Shown here in pieces: positions 39,201 to 51,200 of a DNA stretch of 64,000 nt. Location: NCBI GenBank assembly GCA_905250075.1, contig CAJNOP010000013.1, forward strand, positions 62,001 to 126,000. The letters are read 5' to 3'. The translations under genes were made by a program, and so were the position numbers. A model generated the notes under the pieces. That model searched no databases, was not told where the DNA came from, and saw only the letters and a list, made by a program, of their open reading frames with translations. This DNA comes from Rotaria sp. Silwood1. Taxonomy: Eukaryota; Rotifera; Eurotatoria; Philodinida; Philodinidae. Position 1 is the stretch's first letter. Every line of letters starts with the position of its first letter.

Positions 39201-42200
39201 ATCTAACAAACTCTCAAATTGTTTTAAACGATCGACTGATGACAAAAAGATACTAAATTCAAGCTCTTAAAATTATCAAAACAATGCGTTAATCAAATAC
39301 AATTTTAATCAAGCAATTTCAACATACCATAAAAATTGGTAAATCATCATGAACAATTTTTGGAATATTGAAATCACGTAATGCTCGCATTAAAACTTCA
39401 CGTTCAGGTCTATTGGGATCAGCACGACGTAAAGCACCAGCAACAACTAACACTGATTTAACAGCTCGTAAACCCCAATCATAATGATGTTGTTTAGATA
39501 AAAGTTCTTTACATAAATTATATAATGTTATAAATTTACATGATAATAATTTGCCATCTTTAAAACCAGATGTAACAAGCATAATTTCACAAATCATTTC
39601 AATATCTGGTACAACCATAGCACATGGACGAAATAATGCTTTTAAGTTTTCAGGTAATTCTGTTCGACCAGCATAGCCTGGATTCTATTTATGATCAAAG
39701 AAAAACTAAATAAAATAGATTGAAGAAAAAAATTACGAACCATAGTGATAAAAAGGCCAACATTAGGATTAAGACTGATATCAGTACCCATAAAATTAAA
39801 TCGTTGTTTTTTGTCACGAATTGCATCTTGAATGGTTTTGACTTGTACAGCGACTACCTACTCATAAAATTATTCAATTAGTGGAAAAAAAAGATTTTTC
39901 TTCAAATAATTTTAGACTTACCGAAAGTACTTCAACTGAAATACGATTAAATTCATCGAAACAACCCCATGCACCTATATTTCAAAAATATTATATATAT
40001 ATATATCCGAAATAGAAAAAAAATTTTCAATATACCTGTTTGAGATAATCCTTTATAAATATTTCCAATAGATTGATAATCCATTTGTTCGGAACAATTA
40101 AAGACATAGACCATCACACCTAATGCTCTTCCTAAATCTTTTGTTGTTTCTGTTTTTCCCGTTCCAGCTAAAACACAAGAATCATTTTATTATTGATGAT
40201 GATATCATGCAAGAAATCTAACCTGGTCCAGCAGGTGCACCACCCATAATCAAATGAAGTGATTGAGTCAATGTAATATAACATCTATAGATATCGATAA
40301 AAAAAAAATTTTTTTTTTAAATCATATTTTATTTTTAATTTACCTGTCAGTAAGTGGTGTAATGACAAGACGTGGTTGATTACCTAAATATTCATGTGCA
40401 TATCGAAATTGTGCATCACAAATATTTGCAAAACAATCTTTTTCTCTTTCATCCCATCGATGTCTTAATTGACATTGCCATAAAAATTCATTTGAACTTT
40501 CAATCTAAACATACATATTAAAATAGTTGGCGTTTCTTTTTTTCTTCTTTATTAAAAAAAGTATTTACTTTGGCTTGAATCATTTTCGCTACAACATCAC
40601 GAGCATGTACATCAATTGTACATATTGTTTCAATTTTTTGTCGTTCTAATGGTGAAATATCGGTTAATAAAATTTCAATAAGAGCATTTAATTGTCCAAC
40701 AGCTTTTTTAAAATAATCTTTTAGGCCATTTTCATAACCTTCTTCAATACGAGAAAATGCTAAATTAACTTCCATTGTCCAAAAAACTTGTGAACCAGTT
40801 AAAGCTAAAAAATTAATAGTGATGTGTTTTCTTTTAAATCTTTTACATTTCTTATTTACCGATTTGTGCTGGATAATCTTGAACCCAATGTTCACGTGAT
40901 TTTTCTTCAAAAGCATTAATAGCTTCAGAAAGACAATAACGAACTGTTTCACGCATTTTATCAAGTAAACGATTAAGCCATGTTTCAACTTGTCCACTAA
41001 GATCACATGAACTTGGAAAATCAACTTTTTCAGATTCTTTTGAATACATTGCAATAGCTTCTTTCAATTTAGCACCCGGTGTATGTTTATTGTCAACTAA
41101 TTCAAGTTTAGCAATTGAATCAAATAATTTACTGAGAAAAAAAAACAAAGCCCAATGCTATATTAGATAAATAAAAAATATCAAATATTTTATACCTTAA
41201 ATGACGCATGACTTTTTCCGGTACATTACCATTAGATAAAATATCTAAGAGTTCAGCAGGTGATACGAAATAAAATCTACAAATCATATATATGTGATTT
41301 ATCATGAGAAAAAAAAACACCATATGCCATACCGTGGAAAAGCTAATCGTTTTGTTTCTAAATATTCCGCTAGAGCTTTTTCACATAAAGCTAATCGTGT
41401 TTTAATACTTTCTAATTGTTCATAAACATTACTTCGATTTGTACAATGAATAACATGTAAATCTTGTTGATTTTCTTCAGCTACTTTTTTAAAATCTCGA
41501 TCAATTTCATCAAAACGTTTTGAATCTTCTGGTAATTGTTTACGAATATCTTCTGTTCCAATAAAAATTGATTCAAGATGTGCCCATGTTTTTTGTACTT
41601 CACGTAGAATTTGTATAACTTGATCAGCTTGACTTAATTTTTTTTGCCATGATGACACTTGATTTTGAAAAAATGCAATATATTTTGATTGTAACATATT
41701 TTGTAATTGTACTTGATGATCTTCTAATGTTTCAATAAGTTCATCACTTGCTGTTAATAATTTTATTCCTGTACGTGGATGTGGATCTGTACTAAATTCC
41801 ATTGTTGTCCAAGTATTTTCAATATCTTTTATTGTTTTTTCCATACTCATTTCTTTAACAGCTTTATCAACAATATTTCGTACTTCTTCTTCATAATTAT
41901 ATAAGTTAAGATTAAGTAATTCTTCAAGTGTTGTTTGTGCTGACATAGAAAATTGTACACCAGTACAAGACATTAATTCATCCCAATGTCGTTCACGTAT
42001 AGCTGGATTTTGTAATTCAGTTATTGAACGAAGAGCAGTTATCATATTTTTTAGAATTTGTTCAAGTTGAATATATCCATTCCATGCACGCATTTCTTTG
42101 TCAAGTAATTTAATATCACGTTGAAACTTTTTAATTTCAGCATCCACTATTGAATTCAAAAGTAAAATTTTTATTTTATATTACAAAGAAAGTTTGACAG

Positions 42201-45200
42201 CATGGTCTGATTGAGATTTAAACGTGGAACTCACATAGCCTTATCATATTGTTTCAACACACTATTAATACAACGTTTTCTCTGTATGAAATTCAAAAAC
42301 TTTATCATTTAGAATATTCACAAACATATTCCAGCTATTTAAATTTCGAGAAAGGCTGTGAAGAGTTCTAGAATAGTCTAATTCTTATTGTTGATGTTGT
42401 TCAGTATCTTTTGTTTTTTGTGACTAAGAAATCTTAGAAATAGAGTATGACGCGTATTATTCTCAATCGCTATGAAAACGTAACCAATAATTGTTGATCT
42501 TTATCTCCCTTTCCTGACTGATAAGGCAGAGGAGCCCTCAAAGCCTAAACTTAAGGTAATATGGACTGTTATCTGGAAGAATATTTATGAATACTGCTAA
42601 ATATTAGATAGTTATTTTGTTAAGATGCTTGAGTGAAGAGTACTACATACATCAATAGTATCTGAGCAACTACTTGCGATATATTAGTACTAGAATAAGT
42701 TTTCAGATATTTTTAAGCTAGCACTTGTACAAGAACTGACTTTGGTCTCAATCACGTTTGTTTTAGATCATCAAAAAAGTTTTTTTTATATAGTTCTAAA
42801 TGTGAGTTGAATGCGATAGATTCCAACAATTGGAAAGACGAAAGTAATGCAGTCATAATTTGATAAATAGAGAAGTGAAAAAAATCATATAATTAAATGC
42901 TGGCGAAATCTTATCCGACACTCTGATTATAAGAATCTCAATACTCCTCACCATGATTTTACTAAGATTCTATGTGTTCAATCCAGGGGTCGCAGCGACC
43001 TAGTATGCAAAATCAGGAATCAGGACAGGAATTTTCAAGAAAAAAAATCAGGATTTGACCGAATAAATCAGGATTCTCAAAACATAGGCATTATTCATCG
43101 AAAATGCACATCATTTCGCAATAGGAATTACAAAATGTCAAATGGCATTTATTCTCTACTCTATTCTAGCAGTTGACAACATCCTTAAAATGGAAATTCG
43201 TACCATTTCCCACAGAAAACCTGTACTCCATGGAATTTTAAGAGAAAATCGTTCTTCCATTGCCTCAGCGTTTCGAAAGCATAACGATCACGTAACATAG
43301 ATAGCTTAACTCTTAGTGAAACAATTAAACAAAGCGCGAAATAACAAAACAAAAAAGCTGAAACATTGTGATGATTTGCAACTCGTCGATAGGCAATCGT
43401 AAAATCAACATATATTTCGTTCTAGAAGGTCGAGTGTCAGCAGAAATCGTTAATTCCAAGCAGACATTGTTGAAACATCATCATGATGTCCCAACGATAT
43501 TCTCTGGACTAGACTAGAATAACCCTAAGTTGACTCGCTTGCCTGGGCCTTTAAGGACTGAGTTATGACCACTTTATTGGATTTTAGTCCTATGAGGCCA
43601 GGTTATCTGCAACAGCAAATATGCGGATTTCGACCTGAAATTTTGTCTATAAATAAATCTGATGCCCACTAAGATACCTTAAAAGTTTCAGACAAAACGA
43701 ATGCATCTTTCTTAAGATGTTGAATATCCAAATATTGCGATTTTTGTGAATTTTTCTCTGAGAAATAGACAGTTTTTTGAAAACTAAATATCTCAAGGAT
43801 GCATTCGTTTTGTCTCAACGTTTTAAGGTATTCTCACGGCTATTAGATTTATTTATAGACAAAATTTCAGGGCGAAATCCACATATTTGCTGTTCCAGAT
43901 AACCTGGTGTCATAAGTTTAGAATCCATAATAAATCAAGCCCAAATTGCCGAGCAAGCGAGCCAACTTACGGTTATTTTAGTCCAGAGGTCCCAAGATAT
44001 AGCCAAAATATCAAGTCAAAAGCAAGGGGACACCTTGAAACGTTCCTTCGCGAGATTCGTCGACGGCAATCCAACGAAAAGAGTTAATCATTCATCGGAA
44101 TCTCGACTTTCAGATCTACTAACTAACCAAATTGTGTCCGTCTATTCTTTTTCTTACTGAATAATGACACAAGATTTTGTAGGAATCTTGTAAAAAAAGA
44201 TGAATTTTTTCATATATTCATCGACATTTTTCAGTTCATAAAGAACTTTATCTATTCTTCAAACAAGATGAACAACGCGATCATTGAAAAAAACAGTATG
44301 TTCATCAACTCAAGACAGAATTTCTGCACGCCCTCACTAAAACTAAGCCGAAATTTTCTAGAAAAAATATTTAGTTCCGAAAAGCACAAAAACTCAGAAA
44401 AATCAGGATCTTGTAGCAAAATCAGGATGAATCAGGATGACTTCGAAAAATCAGGAAAAAATCAGAAAATCAGGATCACTGCGAGGCCTGTCAATCCATA
44501 GTGTCGAGCAATCAGCAGCAATGATCATAAATCTCATCGATACTACATACTTTCGATAATTTTATTTGAATGGATTTGGTTTTCTAAAGAAAAGTTCGAA
44601 TAGGATACAGTACCGAACCTGAAAACGTTTACTCCGACAAAAAAAAATTCTTTAGGTCAAAAACGATCAAACATAGTTGTGATCTATTTGATCTGTTCCA
44701 TCGATTATATAAGATCTTGTAAGAAATGTATGGCCAGATCATAATTTTTCCTATATTGTTATTTGATTCTGTAAAGATCGTACAAGATCAGATATGAATT
44801 TTACTAGATCTGATTGTTTAACCTGAATCTTTATACTTTAGAAGAAAGCTCAAGTCAAATAAACAGATGCTCGAATCATTCAATGTTCAGTAACTGATCT
44901 TGTACAATGTTATAATCAAACTAAAAAACAGTTACGAACAATTATCATGATTTGAAAATTGTATAAAAAATCTTACCATCGAATACAATTTCATTTGATC
45001 TTATCGGAAGATTATCTTATAACTTCTAAGAGACTACTTTATAGTCTACGATTTTTTTTTTACTTGCTTTCATCTAACTATTTGATCTATGAATCTTGCA
45101 ATTATATTTAAATTCTGCTTATCAATATATAACTGAAGGCTATTGAACTATGAAGACTCTTTACTCTCTATCTTAGTTATGCGTATTATATAGCAAATAG

Positions 45201-48200
45201 ATTACTTTGTTCAACATTAATTTCACGCCAACGAGTTGATTTCCAGGCATCCATATTATATCTTACTAAACTAATATAATCCCATAATTGTTTAAGTAAT
45301 TTAACATCTTTTCGACATTGTTTAATAAGTTTAAAATCAGGAAATGTAACTTCAAATAGAGCAGATGATTTCATTAATTTTTCTAATTCATTTTCTTGTT
45401 TAATTAAATCACGATTTACACGATCTAATTTTCTATATGCATTTGGTGTATCATATGTATATGGTGCTTCATTTTTAAATCGATCTCGAAAATGTGTTTG
45501 TGCCGTATCGAATTCAGTTAAACGTTGACGTATTTTAGCATTTTCTTGTGCTTGTAATGGTGCAACATTCTGTCTCACAGCAACATAATTACGTTTCAAA
45601 TTTAACCATTTTTCAGGCAAAATTTCAAGTTGTTGATGAACTTCTTCTGGTAAATCTTGATTATATGATTTTAATAATTCAATTGTTTCTTTTAATGGTG
45701 TAAATAATGCATCAGTTACTTGTTCACGTTGTTTAATAGCAGCTAAATGTGCCATTATTTCAACAAGTAAATTATAATCACCTTCTTTAACTGGACGTTT
45801 TAATTGTGTATCAGTTTTTTGAATAAATTCTTGAAGTTCATTCAAACTAAAAATGAGAAGAAAAAAAGTTTTTTTTTTTTTTTGTTTTTTAAATCAATTT
45901 ATAATATAATTTTGTTTTTTTTTTTTTTTTTTGTTATACCTAGTAGTAACATGTTCAATAAGCCATTGTTTAAACATAAATGACCATTTTTTGACGGTAT
46001 TTAACAATGTTTGTTTAAATGGTCGAGCATCAATTCTAAACCATTTATCATAAATTTGAATTGGATCAATTTTTTCAACTTCATCATAAATAGCTTCATA
46101 TGTATCAATTTGTTCACGAAATTGTGCTGTTGTTGGAGGATTTTCTGGTATACCAGTAAGTGCATGTTGTTGAATTTCTTCTGGTGTTAAAACATGACCA
46201 TATAATAAAAATTGTCTCATAAATTCTTTTCGATCATCTGTCCATAAATAAGCATAACGATCAAATGAACGTTGATATTCATGTGCTTTTGATATAACAT
46301 GTTGTACACGTTCATTTATATCATGACGAATTTCTGTAAGTGAACTCATTTCTTGTATGTCAGGTTGATAATTTGCATGTGGAAGATGTTTAGCTAAACG
46401 TGAAATAAGTGATGATTGTTTATAGGAATTTGCAATAAGACCATCAATAAAATCAGCAAAACCATCGGGTGCATTTGGTTCAATTGATGGAGTAAATATC
46501 ATTTCAGGTGGCTAAATAATAAAATCAAATAATAAGACAAAATAAAAAAAAAAATTTTAATTCTTGTTTTCTTTATTTACTTGAACTTCAAGAAGAACTT
46601 GAAATAATGGTTCAGGATTAGCTTTACGATCTGTTTCTTGTCGGAAAAAGTCAAGATCACATTGTATAATAGCATAAAATCCATCTGTTATCATTTCATC
46701 AATATATTCAACATAAGCTTTCCAATATTCAGATATACTTGAATCATTTGCATTAACTTGTAAATATTGTCGATTTTCTTCAACTAAACTATGTATTCGT
46801 TCACCGGCTTCACGTATTTCACGATAACGTTTATTAAGACGTTCATCCAAATCAGATAATATTAAAAGATTATCACCACCTGTTTGTTTTTCAGTTGCAC
46901 CACGTGCACTTGCACGTTCATATAATGGACTTTTTGACCATGTTGCCATGATTGATTGAATTTCCTGGATATTATTTTTAGATTTTTGAAGACGTTGTTC
47001 AAGATCAAATACCATTGTACGAGTACGTAAAATATATTCACCAATACCTTTTATGAGAAATATAGAATCAAGTTAATTTTAACGAAGACAAGAAAGAAGA
47101 GACAGAAAAGTTTTTCGATGTTACAAGACCTTAATCGTACAAAAATATTTTTCCGTTGTCATCTTTAGAAATACTGACTGATAATTTAGCAGAATGTACC
47201 AAAATTGAACATATTGGCTTCGATCTATTACAGAGTTGTAATCGATTCAGTGCCATCGAACAAGTTGAAATAATTGAACCCATTAGTTGTCTTTATTATA
47301 AAATCTTGATAGTACGGTTTAGGTAGTTTATCAAAGTAATACAATGATGTTATTTCAAAATAGGAGCTATTTTTTTTTTCATGTTCTTCGCTGCTTTCTA
47401 TTACTCCGATTAAGTTGTTTTTTTTTATTCTTGAAGATCAATGATAGAAATTGGCTTACGTTATCTGATTTCTTCATTTAATTCAATAATACTTTTTTAG
47501 AGATGAAACTTGCGTGTAGAATTTTGTTTTAAATGCGCATTCGGTGATTTTATCAAATCTGAGCAAATAGAAGATTAATAATTGATATTTGAAAATCAAA
47601 AAAATGTCTTTTTATTCCGTGTTATAGTCACATCATTTATTCTACTTTTGTGGGACTTATCTATTTGACAAAACACAGTGTATGATCTTCCTATGTCAAG
47701 ATTTATAATAAAAAAAATGCTTTTGAAACCATTTTGTTAATCAATTGAAAACAGTTCAATAAGCTCATCGGTTAGAGACTTTTTTTGAATGAATTCGAAA
47801 ATTCTAGACCAATTACAAATCTGGTATATTATCAATCGATTGAGATCGACAGCAAGATCAAGAATCTCGGTATACATCTTATGATAGTCCAGAGATCCTG
47901 AGCAAACAATGACTCCTAATCTTTAAAAACTTTTGTTTTGCTCCAGTGTTTTATTGGTTTCTTTTGCTCATAAATTTTCAAAAAACTACTGAAACCTACG
48001 AATTGAATCCGATCAAATTCAGCAAAAGTCATCCAATCGAATTTCTGAGTTATCGATCCTCATTCTAATTCTGGTAACATTGGGTAGAATCCATCAGGTT
48101 GGTTTCTGGTTCTAAAAATTTTGGGCTAGATAGACTCTAGCCTTGGAACATCTTTGCTAGTGACTGACTATTTAATATGATAAATTAATATTATCTCAGG

Positions 48201-51200
48201 CTTGAAAGAATTATATAGATCTGCAAAATAAACAAAATTCAAAAAAATTTACCAGCTGTGGACCAAGTCAATTTGTTTTCAGCATCAGATAATTGTTGAT
48301 CGATTGCTCGAAGTTGTTGTTCAATTAATGGATATTCAACTTCAGCAACTGTTTCACGAATTTTATTGTAAGATGTTATCGTATAATTTAAATTATTAAT
48401 ATATGATAAAAATGTATCGTTTTCTTTGTAAATATCCAAAGCAGCTTGTGGAATATCTTTACGATCTTTTATTTCAAGATAACGAACTTCACGTAAGACT
48501 GTTTCAAGCTACATAAATGCAAAAAAAAAATATTCAGATAATCTTTGTCTCTTTTTTTTCTGATTCTTCAATAAATACATACTTGTGGATGAAAATTTAA
48601 TTGGACTAATTGATTTTTTGGATTTCGTGTAATTAAATGTTGATTAAGATTAAATTTCGATGCTTCACTTACATTACTAGCCCATTCTTTATAAAGTTCT
48701 TCAATAAATCTAGCAACAAGTTCGTTTAATTCATTATATTTTCCTTCAACACGTTTAGCGTCGAGTGTCTGTGTTATTCTAATGAAAAAAAGAAATTTTT
48801 TAAATCTACATAAAACTTTTCTCATCGAATATTCTTACTCATTATCTAATGTTCGAAATTGTTCCATTGGTTGTGTATATCGTTGTTTAAGTTCTTCAGC
48901 CCACATTAAACTACCAGCTACTTTTGGCATATTTCGATCAAGTTGAATTGAACCTTGTTCTTGTTGTATATCCATTTGTTGATCATATATTTGTTTAGCA
49001 TCATCCATTTCACGTTCAACTTGCTCAAGAATAATCGGATAATTTTTTTCAAAATCATGATGAATTGTAGGTCGTTCAAGTAATGATCCAAATATATGAA
49101 TTAATTTAAACATGGCTTCAAGACCATTACAATCAGCAAATGCTTGATTGGCAATACGACCAATGCGTCGATCAAGATCATCAATTCCTTCTTGAAATTG
49201 TTCTACATCATTAAGAAATGCCTATTAAATAGAATGAATAAGTATTGATGAATGTGAATGGAATACACTTTAGGTCCACAATAAAAAATCAGACAGACAA
49301 ATTAGTTCATAGAATGCAAGATGCCGGCTATTCGAAATTTGAATAGAGTTTTTTTGGTGTTTTATATCATATTTGGATAGAGTCGTCGAGTTACTTATAA
49401 AAATTTTGTTTTCCACATACTGAGGCAATGTTTTTGTAGTGAAACGTTAGAAAATTCTTCAAAATAAAAAAATCATAAAAACCTATAAAAATTGAAATAT
49501 GCGGAAAACAACAAGTCTCAGTAGCCTCAATACTTATTCGATCGTTTTTTTTACTGTACTCCTCATGTAGTTAAGAAACAAATTCCACATATTTTTTTAG
49601 AAAGTCAATATGTTCTATGTGACATCAGGACGGCAAATATATGGATTTGTATTCTAAGATTTAGGCCATCAGAACTTCAGTTCCAAAAGAAACAAATCTC
49701 ATGTTGAGAATCAAGTCCAAAGATCATATGAAATAGTTTACTAAATACTCAAACCTAATTTTCGTCAAATTGCAACCTTAAGAGAATCATAGTATTGGAA
49801 AAAAACAGTGATGGGTAGAGCCGATTGAGTCCAAAAGTGTCAGTTGGAAATCTGATTAAAAGGAACATTTCAGACTCGGACAAATCCAACGGTCTCTATT
49901 GGGAAGTATAAAGACTGAAATTTGACGAAAATTATTATTGAATATTTAGTACCCTATTCAATGCGGATTTTCGAGTAGATTCTGAAGATGAGATTTCTTC
50001 CTTTTGAAGCTAAAGTTCTGTTCACCGAAACCGTAAAATATAATCGAGTATTTATGGCGTTTTGCTGTCATATCGAAAAAACTAATTTTCTCAACAATCA
50101 ATAAATATTTTTCAAATTGCATGCAGATTTGTTTCATAATTTTGTAACAAATAAATATTTTAAAAAAATTTCAGACAAATATCAAGATTGCCGAGACTTG
50201 ATGTTTTCAGCGTATTTTTATTTTTACAGACACTTCTGATTTTCTGTTACTTTAGTTTTACTACAAAAACATCGCCTGAATATCCTAAAAGCAGCATTTT
50301 TTACAGGTAGCTCGACGACTTCTATCCGACCATGATAAACAAGATATAAAAACTAGTTTGCTCAAATTGCGTATAGCTGGAACCTTGTAATTTAATCTTT
50401 TTTATTTTACTGTCTTCCTTTGAATTTCTATGCGATATTTATATCATGATTGATTTATAGTTACATATTGCTCTATGAGTTATATATTTCTTTCGTTTTT
50501 TTAATTCTCTAGAAGCACTAGAACTTCTATACACAATGTATAGATATCTTTTTAAGTTGTACAAAGCAAAACAATCGAAAATTGAACTTAAAGAAAATGT
50601 ACTCTTGCAAGAAAGCGATTGATATGATTTCTAGCAATGTTCAAAGTTGCCACCTAGTGTTTCGATATGCGAAACTCATGAAACGATTGCATATCATGTA
50701 GCGTACAAGTTGAAGAGGCGACGATTCTCTAAAGATTGGCGAGACTCTTTTACTCTTTCAAACAGCTGTTTGGAAGACACAACATGAATAAAATACTAAT
50801 TGGAGTAATATATTTTTCAATCAAACATACAAGCAAATTAATAATATAATTCTTACCGTATTTTTTGGATCCAGTGGATTGTATGTTTTATTATTAAATT
50901 TTTCGAATTGTGCTTTAAATTCTTCATATATTTGTAAAATTTCACTTGATAATGCTCGACCTAGAAAATAAATATTAAATAATAAATTAAATAAAATTCC
51001 TATTTCGGTTTTTCATCTACCTTTAACACCACCGATTTCGACTTTTTCAAGTTTAAGAAATGTATTTGCTGTTGAAAATAAATCTTTAATAGAATCCATT
51101 CTTTCCATAAATACATCCCATTTAGCAAAAACAAGTTTTGGTGAAAAATCCCATTTTGTACCCATTTTATCTCGAATTGCTTTATATTCTTCAATAAATT

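Larger units (their letters stand above)
42147..45205. other. 3-kb dynein intron hosting a hAT-like element
   Basis: This is the longest intron in the window. The middle half is the hAT-like element 42984-44490, with a family foldback (43502-43988) inside it. The flanks are plain AT-rich DNA; 44640-44850 has recurring AAGATCTTGTAAGA / GATCTGAT words. Exons on both sides stay in the tail-to-linker order of the protein. Confidence 0.65.
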
